Positions 21,048 through 32,639 of a stretch of DNA of 64,000 nt are shown here, one piece after another. The notes under the pieces were generated by a model that saw only the letters and a list, made by a program, of their open reading frames with translations, ran no database searches and was not told the origin of the DNA. The stretch comes from Macrophomina tecta (Eukaryota; Ascomycota; Dothideomycetes; Botryosphaeriales; Botryosphaeriaceae). The translations under genes were made by a program, and so were the position numbers. The first letter of the stretch is position 1. The number at the start of each line of letters is the position of its first letter. The stretch covers positions 2,232,001 to 2,296,000 of the forward strand of contig JAKSGN010000038.1 of NCBI GenBank assembly GCA_024180945.1, written 5' to 3'.

Positions 21048-22799
21048 ATGGCTTTCAACTTCAACTGGTCGCCGCTGATCGCCGACACCTCGCGGGCACG
21101 CGAGATGCTGACGGCCGCGCTGAACAAGTCGCCCAAGCCTCCCATTATTGTCGACGACATCATCGTGACGGAGCTCAACCTCGGAGCTGTCCCCCCCGAG
21201 CTGGAGATCCTAGAGATTGGCGACCTGGCCGAGGACCGTTTCCGCGGCATCTTCAAGATGACTTACTCGGGCGATGCTTTTCTCACCCTCAAGACGCGAG
21301 TGCAGGCGAATCCTTTGAACACCTACCTGTCGACGAAGCCGTCCTTCGCATCACCACAACCGCTCGCTGCCGCCGACGGCTTGACCATACCCCTACAAAT
21401 TACTCTCTCCGACATCCGCCTTTCCGGCTTCGTCATCCTCGTTTTCTCCCGCCACAAGGGCCTCACCCTGGTCTTCAGGAACGATCCTCTGGAGTCGCTC
21501 AAAGTGTCTTCTACCTTCGACTCGATACCCTTTGTCCGAGACTATCTGCAAAAGGAAATCGAGAAGCAGCTGCGCGTACTGTTCATGGAGGATCTCCCGG
21601 CCATTCTTCATCGCCTGTCTCTGCGCCTCTGGTCTCCCGAGTACCGCGAGATGGACGAGATGGTTAACAATGCAAAGCGGAGCGGCACCGAAACTCCCGC
21701 CCCTGTGGATCCGTTTGCGAGCCCTCCGCAGGACCCTGTCGATCTCTATGGCAACCCTCTCGACGATAGCCAAATCTCGTCCGTCTCCCTCGACTCGTCT
21801 TCCGAGATCCACGCGTCATTCTCACAGAAGAACCTTCTACGGCTCGGCGCCTTGAACGACTCCCACAGGACTCTCTCCCTTTTCACTCCCTCTATTCGCG
21901 ACACTGTTTTCCGCGCCTGGGCTAGCAGCGCCGATCGGGCCGAGACCTCTGGCGCGAATACTTTCCATCCGCTTACTTCGTCAACGCTCTCGCGCGTACA
22001 CTCGGCTTCTGGAATCATATCACCCGGCACGTACAGTATATCCGAGGGTACAGATAACGGCAGTATCTTGTCCCGACCCACTCTGGCAAGCTCAAACTCT
22101 ACATACTCAAGTCTGGGCCTGGGAGGAGGCAGATCTCGCGCACATGCGCAGAGGAAGGCAAAGAGACGCGTGGTTAACTTGCGCCGCAACAAAGACGGTG
22201 CAGATACAGAAAGCGTTGCTACCAATACAACAACGCCAGAGCCGAGCGTCGAGGCATCGGAGAACTCGTCGGTCATCCCTGAGGAACGGGAAGAGGACCT
22301 CATGACGCCCCCGACTACGCCACCTCGCGAATCCGGCTACCGGACCCGCAGAAACAGTATTGAGAAATCACCGGCACCAGCGACCGTCCCGTCAGCCGCA
22401 GCACTGTCGAAGCTGCAGGATGACGAGCAAGAGTACGCGTCTACGACCAACGTTCCATCGTCTTCCCGTCCGCAGACCCAGCACTCGGCTACGCCCTCGC
22501 TTCCGCTCCGGTCCTTCCCGAGGGATGTCAAGACGCCTTTTGCGCACTCGTATAATTCATCAGCGCCATCCAACGTTCGGCTCCAGGGTTCCGCACTTCC
22601 GTATAGTGAAGCTGCGACGTCTGGCGGCATCCTGGAGCAGGCGTGGATGATGAAGATGGCGAACGAGATTGCGCGCAAGGTGCGCGACGAAAAGGAGCGC
22701 GAAGCTCGCCAGGGTAGCGGCAATGCAGACCCAATAGCCAGTTTCTGGGACCGGCGCGACGAGGAGGAAATGGAAGCACCACCGGCCTACGCCGCCTAA
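21048..22799 (+). CDS. MDM34: ERMES complex subunit Mdm34
   Basis: A single-exon gene of 583 aa. The N-terminus [20 protein letters not shown] and the following block ([71 protein letters not shown]) form the SMP lipid-binding domain typical of Mdm34, about residues 1-195. The rest is Ser/Pro-rich and probably disordered, with a basic patch ([19 protein letters not shown]) and a conserved C-terminal helix ([20 protein letters not shown]). Family role: Mdm34 is a mitochondrial outer-membrane component of the ER-mitochondria encounter structure with Mmm1, Mdm10 and Mdm12, moving phospholipids between the membranes. The length agrees with filamentous-fungal orthologs. It is about 1 kb upstream of a ceramide synthase gene, also an ER lipid protein. 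Confidence 0.96.
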   Translation: MAFNFNWSPLIADTSRAREMLTAALNKSPKPPIIVDDIIVTELNLGAVPPELEILEIGDLAEDRFRGIFKMTYSGDAFLTLKTRVQANPLNTYLSTKPSFASPQPLAAADGLTIPLQITLSDIRLSGFVILVFSRHKGLTLVFRNDPLESLKVSSTFDSIPFVRDYLQKEIEKQLRVLFMEDLPAILHRLSLRLWSPEYREMDEMVNNAKRSGTETPAPVDPFASPPQDPVDLYGNPLDDSQISSVSLDSSSEIHASFSQKNLLRLGALNDSHRTLSLFTPSIRDTVFRAWASSADRAETSGANTFHPLTSSTLSRVHSASGIISPGTYSISEGTDNGSILSRPTLASSNSTYSSLGLGGGRSRAHAQRKAKRRVVNLRRNKDGADTESVATNTTTPEPSVEASENSSVIPEEREEDLMTPPTTPPRESGYRTRRNSIEKSPAPATVPSAAALSKLQDDEQEYASTTNVPSSSRPQTQHSATPSLPLRSFPRDVKTPFAHSYNSSAPSNVRLQGSALPYSEAATSGGILEQAWMMKMANEIARKVRDEKEREARQGSGNADPIASFWDRRDEEEMEAPPAYAA

Positions 22800-23830
22800 T
22801 CTCTTTTTGTATATTCTCCCCCGCCTGGGGCTCATGAGTTACGATCGTTTTCTATAATTTCTGTATTTCTACTGTGTAAAGGACAAGAGGAGGACAGACT
22901 GGGTTGTACAGGACAAAAGTTTGGAGTGGGATCTTGACTGGCATCCAGAGATTCCTGGATGGTTTCACGCGCAGGCATTCGCCTCGGCGTCGCGTGACTG
23001 GCGTTCGTTTGCAAGCTTCCTTGACATTATTTGATACCCTTTGGGAGAACGGCGGGAAAGGAGGTGGCGGTCAGTAGCGCGGATGTGCTCGCCTAGGTAG
23101 ACTGTAGATACACATTCTTTTCGATTCTCCGTCGCGAGGATAATGACAAGGGTTGTTTCGAATCAGCAGCAAGCGCGATCAGTGATCTCCAAGTGATTCT
23201 GTTTAGGCTGGGCGGCGGCAGAGATTCGGCAAGGTCACACGGACGGAGATCTGCCTCGAGTAGAGGGCAGCTGGAGCATCTCGCAGTGACTAGAAAGCGG
23301 AAAACTGTGCGGATCGACGCGCGCACGCCGGGCCTACTGCTCTTTGGGCGTGGTGCGGTGCACGAGGGAGGTTGCAAGCGCGCAGATTGGCTGGCAGGGA
23401 GACCCTGCAACTGCTGGCTCCGCGGCCTTGCAGATTTCCCAGAAAGCACGGCGGCCAATTTTCGCATCTCAGTCCACCGCCGACGAGTGCTCAGAGTGCC
23501 AGAGCTTCCCCGCAACACCGCCCAAGTCTTTACTGCCGCCCGCATCTGTCACCCAGCATCGCCCGCGCGCCAGCCCCAGGTTGCCCGCCCATTGACCCCG
23601 AGAACCGCTTGCTGCGAGCTCTGCGGCGCGTCAAGAGCTCTTCCATCTGGACAAGTACACCGCCTCGACGTGAAACAGTGAGCTCCCCACTCAAACCTGA
23701 AAACCGCAGCTCTGCGCATGCCTGTGCGCCTCTGCTTCACTCGAGCTTCCCCCAACACTTTCCGCCCCTCTCCCGCCCCCCTCAACCGCTCGAGACCGCA
23801 CCCCGCGGTTCTGAATTAGCTTCGCCCACC
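22800..23830. other. Intergenic, about 1 kb, MDM34 / ceramide synthase
   Basis: Both flanking genes are on the plus strand. No gene is supported; open frames near 23093-23785 are compositionally Ser/Arg-rich. The C-rich 250 bp before 23831 are probably the ceramide synthase leader. Confidence 0.5.
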
Positions 23831-25597
23831 ATGGAGCACGCCGCCGCCTCGCCTGCGACGGAGACCCGCGTCCTGCTGGACAAGGACTCGGACGGTGTCC
23901 CCACCCTCGCCCAGAAGACCCAATTGCTCCCTGGCGTCGCCGCCAACGGCAGCACTCACCTGGTCAAGACGCGCAGGAAGAGATCCCGCGACGACAACCT
24001 GTTTGGCGCCTTCTGTGCCTGGCTCGAGCAGCATCAGATTGGTACGCTGTCAACTTCGGACCTTTGACGCAGCATCCACGCTGACAGTGATTCGTCTCAG
24101 GTCTCTCCGTTAACCTGCTGCTTCTGCTTGCCCTCACCCACGCCTGCTTCCCGCGCGCTCGCACAACCACCCGCAAGTTCTTCGAGCTGTCCTACTACGA
24201 TGCCGCCAGCAGCAGGTATACCCAGGGCTGGGATGATTTCCCATTCGTCTTCTTCGGTATCGTGGTCTTCACAGCGCTGAGAGCTGCCACCATGGACTAC
24301 GTGCTGAAACCGCTGGCGCGCATGGGCGGCATCCAGAAGAAAAAGGCGACCATTCGCTTCGCCGAGCAGGGCTGGCTGCTGATCTACTGCTCCATTTTTT
24401 GGTCGCTGGGCATGGTGAGACATTTCCCGTTACCACGCCATCAACGGCTGACCGCCATGGCTGCATGGTGACTGCCACGCTTTGCTGCGCCTGTGCTGAC
24501 AACGACGCCGTGCGACCACAGTACATCAACTACACCTCCGAGTATTGGCTCAACCTCTACGAAATATGGAACCATTTTCCGACGCGCGCCATGAGCGACC
24601 TGATGAAGGGCTACTACCTCTTGCAGTTCGCCTTCTGGCTGCAGCAGATCCTTGTCATAAACATGGAGGAGCGGCGGAAGGACCATTGGCAGATGTTCAC
24701 GCACCACATCATCACGAGCACGCTCGTGTCGATGAGCTACAGCTACTATCAGACCAAGGTTGGGAATGTGATCCTGTGCCTCATGGACGTGGTGGATATT
24801 TTTCTCGCGGTAAGTGGGAACGCGCGTTGTGTGATTCGTGGCCTGCGCGAGGGGCACGGCGTCCCAAACGTTACGCAGTCATGTTAATTTTTTTTTGTTT
24901 CTCCACACAATAGGGCGCCAAGCTCCTCAAGTATCTGGGTTTCCAGACCGCCTGCGACATTGGCTTCGGCATCTTCATCGCCAGCTGGGTCATCGCGCGC
25001 CACTGCCTGTACATCATGGTGTGCTGGTCGATTTACGCGACAGTCCCGATCGCGATGCCTTACGGATGCTACGATTCCGTTTCCGGCGACCGCCTGCCCG
25101 ATTCCCCGCGAACCCCGGCCGATGGCGGTAACGAGATTATGCGTGAGGTTCTACAGCCCTTCCGCGATCCCGAGGGCCCTGTGTGCTTCAATTCACGCAT
25201 TCGCTGGGCCTTCCTCGGCCTGCTCGGAGGTCTCCAGGTCATTACGTTGGTGTGGCTGTGGATGATTTTCAAGGTTGCGTACAGAGTCCTCAGCGGCCAG
25301 GGTGCCGATGATACGCGCAGCGACGATGAGGGGGAGGAGGAGGAGACGTTCGATAACGAGGAAGATGGCCACTTGGGCAAGCCTAATGGCGGCAAGGCGC
25401 CCCTGTCCCTCAAGCAGCAACCTCTTGAAGAGGAGGTCGGCGTTGAGGGTCTGCACTTCGGCACTCCCACGAGAAGAAGGAGCGAGAGGCTCTACAAGCG
25501 CAGCAGCAGCCGTGCCAGTGGCATCAGCATCCCCGGGTCCAGCGACCGCAAGGAGCTGCTCGGTAGAATCGGCTGCGAGAAGCCTGTCAAGGACTGA
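23831..25597 (+). CDS. LAG1: Ceramide synthase (sphingosine N-acyltransferase, LAG1/LAC1 type)
   Basis: Four exons, 23831-24041, 24101-24414, 24522-24809 and 24914-25597, give 498 aa. It has several membrane helices and the TLC/Lag1 core. The Lag1p motif is seen as MFTHHIITSTLVSMSYSYY with His236 and His237, followed by VGNVILCLMDVVDIFLAGAK. Family role: it condenses a fatty acyl-CoA with sphinganine or phytosphingosine in the ER. FAEQGWLLIYCSIFWSLGM and SEYWLNLYEIWNHFPTRAM are also typical. A basic N-terminal stretch (KTRRKRSRDD) precedes the first helix. The C-terminus is acidic then Ser/Arg-rich (SDDEGEEEETFDNEEDG), as in yeast LAG1, where CK2 acts on such sites; that regulation is inference. 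Fungi usually carry two paralogs and I cannot tell which one this is. Confidence 0.95.
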
Positions 25598-27246
25598 GAG
25601 ACGGTAACAGGGGATGTCGAAACTGCTGGTACCGGATTTCGATCGAAGGACGACGCAGGAGGGATTAGGTTGATCCTGACCCGTCAATGATTTCCGGCGT
25701 CGCTTTGTTCCTCTACGGAGCTGGTATGGTACGATGCGAGAAGCGCTTTGCTCCCCTCGCAAGGACAGGAAGAAGAAATGGCGTACATAGGTTCCCTTGT
25801 TCACGCTGCCCCCCGTCTTGTCGCCAGTTCAACCTTTACTTTCCGTTAGCAGATCATGGCATTTTTCCTTGCGAATGAGACAGAAAAGGGGAAGAGATAA
25901 GGTTCTTTTTTTTTTTTTTTTTTTCGGGGAAAGGGAAACGGAATCTCGAAAGCATCATCATTTACATTAGAAAATACCCCTCCACAAAGCACCACGGTCC
26001 CCCTCAACAAAATCCAAGCCCCTCGTATTCTCTTTCATACAGATAGACGGTTTTTCATATTCTCTCTTTTGGGACGTAATGGCTGCGGTGGGCCCATGGC
26101 GGGAAAAGAATGGAAAATGCATCAAAAAACAACAACGGCCCGGGAATGGAGAGAGATGATCATAAAAAAAAAAGAGGGAACGGAAAAGGGGAGATACGCA
26201 TGTATGGGTTTTCGGGATATGCAGACGCCGCCGGTACAAGGCTGCTGGAATGGATTGTACATTTGGTGTTTTTTTTTTTTTTTTCAGTACTTTTGCATTG
26301 TTTGGGGTTTGTCTGAGTACTGATGCCGGTGGGAGTGAGCTGTGGGTGTAAGCTCTATGCTGACTGTATCGGCTAAGAGTTGGAAGTGAGTGCTGTCAGG
26401 CTGCAGAGCGGCCGCTCGGCAGAGGTGTGCCGGTTGGACGTCTATCAACATGACAGCCAATGACGCATGCGGCTCAGCGACCAGACAGCGGTAGGTCGGT
26501 GCAAGGGCACTTCATGTCTTCGACTGAGCACTGGCTGGGTTTTCACCCAATTCACTGACAACCTGACTGCCGCTTCAAAGCTCATGCTCGATTCGCCACT
26601 ACGAAGATCTCTGCTAACGTGCACGCTGCTGCAACCCGAAAGCGAAGCGGTGCAATCATTCTCACCCGGAGAAGATTGCTGGTACTGGCCCATCTTGACG
26701 GCAACATGCCCGCGCAGCGTTCGAACAGCACTCTCAATCGGCCCACTTCGGCCGCTGCCGCGGCCCAAGGCAAAAGAAAGATTGTTCGTTCATCTCGCTG
26801 GGCGATCCCTCGGTGGCCGCAGACACCGCCCCCGTGTTTGTTTTGGGGGCCAAGATGCTACTAACAGCCTATCACGAGAGCGGAACTTGCTGAGGACCCA
26901 TTGTTCTTACTCTGATGTTCTATTCCGAAGCCTTGGCTTAGCGGTCAGTGCCACCACAGCTTCTCTCCACTCTGGGGCACTAGCTTCCCTGGAGCGGTAC
27001 AAGTGCAAGGGTCACGCCGCGGGTGGTCCCTTCTCTTGCGCTGCTGTCCATTTGCATAGGACCTTGGGTGCCTCATCCCCGAGTGCTCTGCTTGTTTTTC
27101 TGCTCACCTTTCACCTCTAGCGTCTTGAGTTGGATACCCGTCGCCTGCTCACTCGTGTCTGGTCACCGACCTCCTCGCAGCGGCGCGGAGCTATTGACTG
27201 GTCTTTCTTTTTTCCCAAGTCTCAGTTTTCCGGAGCACTCCTTTCC
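25598..27246. other. Intergenic, about 1.65 kb, with homopolymer tracts
   Basis: No supportable gene. It contains two T tracts (about 22 nt near 25903-25924 and about 16 nt near 26268-26284) and an A tract near 26163-26172. The frame 26467-27120 lacks family signal. The right end should be the promoter of the kelch-type gene. Confidence 0.5.
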
Positions 27247-29382
27247 ATGCGTGGCTCGTGGAGGGCGTCATTATGCCTGTCGTTGGCGCTGCGGCATGCG
27301 CACGCATCCCCAGTCGAGACTCCCGATAGCAAGCTGGAGCGCCGTGCCGACGGCGACCTCTGCTACCTCAACAGCCAGAAGAGTCAGTCCCGATCTCGCT
27401 ACCGTAGCCACGCGCCTCCCACTAATCGGCCTTCCCAGTCGCCATGATTGATGACCGGTTATACTTCATGGGCGGCGACTACCACTTCGACGGTGACGCA
27501 AACGCCAAAACATTCACCAGTATTGCTTGCCCAAAGCACCCGTTCCTCATCTAGGAAAACTGATGCAGATTCTCAGACGACAACCTCTTCTACTTCGACC
27601 TCAGCGGCAACACCTCCATTCCAGCCGACAGCATCATCCCGGCCTCCGCCCTCACCCAACTTCCCATCCCCCTCTCCGCCACACCCACCCTCGCCAACCA
27701 AACCCACTCCCGCGGCGGTGCCCTCTTCACCGCCGCCGACGCCTTCTACGTCTTCGCCGGCCTCGACGGCGACGACGTCTCCTCGGCCGACTCCTCCTCC
27801 CTCGCCAAATTCAACACCACCTCCTCCACCTGGTCCCGCGCCACCGTCTCCGGCGGCCCCTTCAACAGACTCACCCGCACCGCCGCCGGCGCCGTCAGTG
27901 CGCCCGACACCGGCCTCTCCTTCTTCTCCGGCGGCACCAACGCCGGCGTCGGTAAGCCCGGCCAGCCGACGGGCATGCTGCGCTTCGACGCGCGCGACCC
28001 GGACGCGCTGACGTGGCGCAACGAGACGGCCGTGACGAGCAGTTCCGGGGTCGGCGTGCCCGCGCGCGTGGGCGGGAACATGGTCTTCGTGCCGATGGGC
28101 GAGCAGGGCGTTGTGTTGGTCTGGGGCGGCTATAATGGGACCGAGGTGAACGCGACGACGGGCGCGCCCGCGTATAGCTATCAGTTGCTGGACAGCGAGC
28201 GGATCTGGGTGTATGACGTCGCGAGCGCGAGCTGGTATATCGTGTGGGCGCAGGGAGACGAGGTGCCGGGCAGGAGGGCCGAGGCGTGTGCGGTGGTGAG
28301 CGCGGCGCCGGATGGGTCGTCGTTTAACGTGGCGGTTTACGGGGGGTGGAATCTGTATGAACGTGAGTGTTGCATCTGGCATTTCTGAGGCGAGTGGCGG
28401 GGCTGAGCAACCCGAAACTGACGGCTTTTTCTTCTTCTTTTTTGGTTGTTGCAGACGAGGCCTACTCCGAGACATGGGTTCTCAGCATCCCCAGCTTCCG
28501 TTGGATTAAGATGTCGAGCTCGAACTATACGGGGTCGAATACCGAGGCGCTGTCGGGAAACAACAGGGGTCGCCATCTGCACAAGTGCGCGGTGCATAAC
28601 GATGCCCAGATGATCGTGCTGGGAGGCATCGTCAATGAGAACGGCACCGAGTCGGACCACGTCTGCGACTCACAGCTGGCACCCCTGCGGATCTTGAATC
28701 TGGCGACTATGACGTGGCAGAAGAGTTTTGATGCGAGTGCCAGATATACTGTGCCTGAGGACGTGTCGAGGGTTATTGGTGGAGAGTATGCTGCCCCTTA
28801 TATTCTATCCTCTCATACATTACCGCTTCGGTGGGTAATATGAAAATGAAGAATACTGATAGCCCATGCAGTGGCTCCGGCGGCGCAACGATCAGGCAAC
28901 CCGACGGCGGCTTCAACGACACGGCCGTTGCCTCCATCTTCGCAAAGACCGTGTCGCGCGCTGTGTCGACCGCCACCTCCTCGGCCGCAGCATCCAGCAC
29001 CAACTCCTCTTCTTCGGACCCTGCCTCCTCCAACACTGGCGCCATCGTGGGTGGAGTCGTCGGCGGCGTGGTGGGGCTCGCGTTGATTTGTCTCATTGTC
29101 TGGTTGGTTATGCGGAAGAAAAGGAGTGCTGCAAAGGGGCAAATGGTGCCACAAATGGATGAGGGCGCTTACGGGCACCCCGCGGATGTGTACGGTAGCG
29201 GGTACGGCGGATATGTGCATGGACAGCAAGCGGCGAAGACGGCGGAGTTGGATGACGGGGCGGAGCTTAATGAGGCAGATGGGAGGATGAAGGCGGGCGA
29301 AATGGATGGGAGGGGGGTGGCTGTTGCGCCGGTGGAGATGGAGGGTGATAGACCGAAGGTTGAGGAGCTAAGTACGAGATAG
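27247..29382 (+). CDS. Kelch-repeat single-pass membrane protein
   Basis: Exons 27247-27382, 27439-27519, 27577-28362, 28455-28785 and 28872-29382 give 614 aa. A probable signal peptide ends near residue 20 (SLALRHAHAS). Kelch-like blades follow: DRLYFMGGDYHFDGDAN, SRGGALFTAADAFYVFAGLD, GVVLVWGGYNGTEVN, NVAVYGGWNLYEHEAYSETW and AQMIVLGGIVNENG. After a Ser/Thr-rich stalk there is one membrane helix at about residues 502-525 (GAIVGGVVGGVVGLALICLI) followed by basic RKKRS and a cytoplasmic tail of about 85 residues. Family knowledge: such fungal proteins are plasma-membrane or cell-wall sensors or adhesins of unknown ligand. Exons 1 and 2 are the least certain; the rest is well fixed by frame. 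The exon 3 segment is built from strongly C-ended codons. Confidence 0.82.
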
Positions 29383-29650
29383 AGGATCGAGCAGCGAATA
29401 TAAGCGGGGAGACGGCTGTGTGTGGTTTTTAGATACCCTTCGTACTTATGAACAGATAACTAAGCCTATAATGGAGAGCCATGAATCAAATTCGAGCTTG
29501 AGTAGACTGACGAGGTCGTCATGCGTACTTTTTAGCATAAAAGGTTATGGCAAGTTGAACTGGAGAAAAGTCAAAAATATCCTGAAAGGGAGTAGTAACG
29601 TTGGGTTTTGTGGAAGTAATAATAGGCCACTGTTCGTTCGATTGGATTGC
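29383..29650. other. Boundary between core genes and the decayed block
   Basis: AT-richer sequence with no coding signal. It separates the intact kelch gene from the broken ankyrin gene. Confidence 0.4.
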
Positions 29651-31737
29651 TCAACATTGCACGATTGTCTCTTTTGAATGACTTTCCACCAAACTCAAAG
29701 CACGAGGGATCATGCTCAGAAGCATTTCAACGACTTGCTTATGGTGACCCGCAGTGGCAAGGTCCAGCGAATTTCGCCCATCGGTGAGGCCATAAGCGTC
29801 AGCTCCATTTATTAGGAGTTTGGCAATTGCCGCTTGGCCAGTCCTCGACGGGATATGTACTGGTTCCTCAAATGGCAGCTCAACATTGCCTAGTCCTTCT
29901 TTCTCTCCCTGCTCGGAGCATTCGAAGAAGCTCACCGTCTACGAAGTTCTTTGGAGGAACGCTCTAGCCTCAATAAAGCGAAGCAGTGTTTCCCCATATA
30001 TTTGCTCCTTGTTCTCGGAAGACAGCTCTGTGACCGTGAAATACACAGCCTCGTCGAGGCCTCTTTAGTTCTCGATGAGCGTCTTGATGAGCGTTGGGTT
30101 CCTCTTCCAGATAGCGTAGTAGATGATTGCCTTCCTTAGAGTGATGATTTGAAGATCACCGCCTCGATCGATCAACTTGAACAATACATCATCTGCTCTC
30201 TCTGTGAAAGCAATAGTCATAGGTGTGTCGCCTTGGCTGTTCTCTGCATTTACATCCGCCGAAGAGCTCCTCAAGATGCTTTTGTTGTCACCGGGCGCGA
30301 CTTTAGTGTTAATAGCACTACGACGGTATGCATTTCTAGGGTCCTGGCTCAGCGATATTGATGCCATGGCATAACGACCTACCCTAATTGCCAAGTGCAG
30401 TGGCCTGCTGCCTTCTTGGTCCCTTCCATCCAAAGCCTACGTTCTCTATCTTGAAGAATTCTTTGAAGGTCGTTGTTGAACCCAACTTAACCAGGACATG
30501 GAGCACAGTTACCGTTGAAAAAAAAAAAAAAAAAAAACACCCCATTGGTACATGGGCATTCGCAGGGTCCATGAATTTCCATTCGAGAATTCCGGCTGCT
30601 GACCCCATCTGATGAGATAAAGTACATCATTCTGAGGCATTCCTTTCATATCCACTCTGCGAGTGTGCGAGAAAAAGGGCTGCACAGTGCATAGTGCCAG
30701 GGTAAATTTGGCCGAAAGTAACCCGCGTGCCAATTGTGCTCCATTCAGGGCTTCGTGCAGTAGCGAGTGTTTGAGACAAGCCCATGAAATTCCATGGTGA
30801 GCAGATCTCTCAGAGAATACATGCCTCCCGATGAGCTTGAGCTGTCACGAAAGAAGCGGTTCATTAAGTAATGCGGAACAGATTGATGGGATAAGTTGTG
30901 CTTCGCTGGTGGCCTCCTTTCCATCTGGCTCGTACTGTTCCCATCCTCCTCCTCCTCCTTCGATTACACTATGGCCTGCAATTGATTTTTATATTAGTGG
31001 AATTTTTGTGCCTCTGACTGGTTTGACTAACCTATTTCATCAAGAGACCACCAAGACTGTGCACAATGAAGAGTAGAAACCGCTGCTTACTGGGTTCCTA
31101 GAGTTTGTCAAGCCCAGCAGAAATTGCTCCAGATTATCAACCACCCCACTTCCCTTTATGACTTTGAGATCGGTCTGCCGTGATCTGCCCACAGTCCACC
31201 AGGTTTGAATCGAGCTGCTATGAACTGTTTGAGTGTCTGATCCGTAAATTAGGATCCTCGCGACTGAAGGATCGAGCAAAATGGCATCGCGAAGCCACAC
31301 GAAGCAGCCATTCCTTCTTTGAAAGACCCCAAATGCATGACACTCAAGCTCTGAGATGGAAATAGCATCGATTTTTCATACCAGCCAGGCCATCTGAAGT
31401 GTGAAAATGCGGGGTTTTTACTTTATCCGACAGTCGTGGTGTTCAGTGTGCTTGAGATGTGTGAATCCAATTTAATGGGTTTCAAAGATAAGAAGCCTCC
31501 TCATAGTATGGTCATCTGCATCGGCATTATCGCTATAGGGAAAGGGACACATCGATTGTTTCTTTGAGCTATCGGCCAGGAGGGCGAGGTGGTATTAAAG
31601 GTCAAGGTAGCAACTCGGCTGGTGCGCTCGACCGAGTTGATCGCGAGTGAATGCACCACGAAAAAAGAAGCCGTTTCGATAGAAAGGAAATCTTTGACCA
31701 GCTTCGGAACCTTCCTCCTGTTTTGGTAGTCGTGCAT
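29651..31737 (-). pseudogene. Decayed esterase-ankyrin (SesB/SERAC1-type) gene
   Basis: Read on the minus strand, pieces of one gene occur in order but in shifting frames. The N-terminal part at 31737-31501 contains SLAINSVERTSRVATLTFN. Next, 31370-31076 gives WLRDAILLDPSVARILIYG, the pattern before the catalytic core of SERAC1/SesB-type serine esterases. Then FLLFIVHSLGGLLMK contains the nucleophile elbow (HSLGG) after a frameshift, followed by a TAG and a still recognisable 56-nt intron (31031-30976, GTTAGT...TTGCAG). Ankyrin-type repeats follow at 30433-30065 (GSRPLHLAIRVGRYAM) and 29935-29651 (IAKLLINGADAYGLTDGRNS), split by in-frame TAA and TAG. TAG/TAA at positions where Gln codons are expected fits C-to-T mutation. 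A poly-T run at 30537-30518 interrupts the middle. Only about 600 bp separates esterase and ankyrin parts, so a NACHT domain, if the ancestor had one, is deleted. Confidence 0.75.
30518..30537. repeat. Poly(A) tract inside the esterase-ankyrin pseudogene
   Basis: About 19 A on the plus strand, producing a spurious poly-Phe run on the minus strand. Either microsatellite growth after inactivation or the scar of an insertion. Confidence 0.8.
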
Positions 31738-32639
31738 AATTCCTCTACTTCTAAAGTTCTAATCATTATCCAGCGGCATTGTGGCAGGGCATAATCGTAC
31801 TGAAGATCGATTCTTTCAGGCTCAAAACGGGACTTTGTAGGCCGAAGGCTGCAAGGCGGTGCTAGCGAGCCAGGCTATTGATTAATAAGTGCTTCACCCA
31901 GTCACTCACTTCCAGGTCGTCAGCATCATGCCCTGTTGTAATAGCGTGTGGCTGAGGGCAACAGGCGCCTCGACGCTGCTCTGACTTGCATGGTACCCAA
32001 ACGCTGGCTATACACAGGGCTGTATGGGTCGGGGAACAAGGCAGAGTCGCCTTCAGCTGAACATACATGGCTGACCTCTATCAAGCCTGCCACTGTTTTG
32101 CGAGTGTGTGGCGCGGCAGGACGCAACAGTGCGGAGCAGCGCGCCACATGCTTAGGCACTTTTCCACGACGGCGGAGATATTAGGCGGATGTCACGGGTT
32201 GGTCCCAATGGTACTCATTATGCCAATATACCACCGATCCAAGCCAATAGTCTCTCAGCAGGTCCAAAGCCTCAACAACTAGCAATCAATAGCTCAGATA
32301 GTACTATAAAAATGGCTAGAGAATGCTCGAATAGCTTATTGGTGATTTGTTTGTATTCTTACCCTGACCATTCAAGCCTACTTGTCTATCATTGTTACAG
32401 CGGCAAATAGTCCAGTATCAACAAGCAAGCGGAACCCGGCCGTTCTTTGCTGCCCTCGTGACGCCAAACGATGAACTGGACGTCGCAAGGTTACTACCCG
32501 ACGGTACAGTGCCATTGCTGGCCTACACGGACCAGAGAGTGGTTGTAACATGGAGCGGGCGGAGACGGCCGATGGGAGGATCTGCAAGTGGACCATCAGC
32601 TTATATCTTTAAAATCATGTAGGTATCTCCCTAGCTTTG
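31738..32639. other. Gene-poor interval inside the decayed block
   Basis: No complete gene. One plus-strand segment at 32400-32622, behind a good acceptor (CATTGTTACAG), reads as a balanced peptide (TRPFFAALVTPNDELDVARL, then PDGTVPLLAYTDQRVVVTW) and may be the 3' exon of a lost gene. Its family is not recognised. Confidence 0.35.

Noticed and set aside
20543..21256. 237-codon minus-strand frame
   Set aside because: Overlaps the MDM34 N-terminus and promoter in antisense, with no recognised domain.
26467..27120. 217-codon plus-strand frame upstream of the kelch gene
   Set aside because: No motif; composition changes along its length and it reads through the putative promoter of the next gene.
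27573..28475. 300-codon minus-strand frame
   Set aside because: Antisense to the kelch-type gene, highly Gly/Arg/Val-rich from C-ended codons; no motifs.
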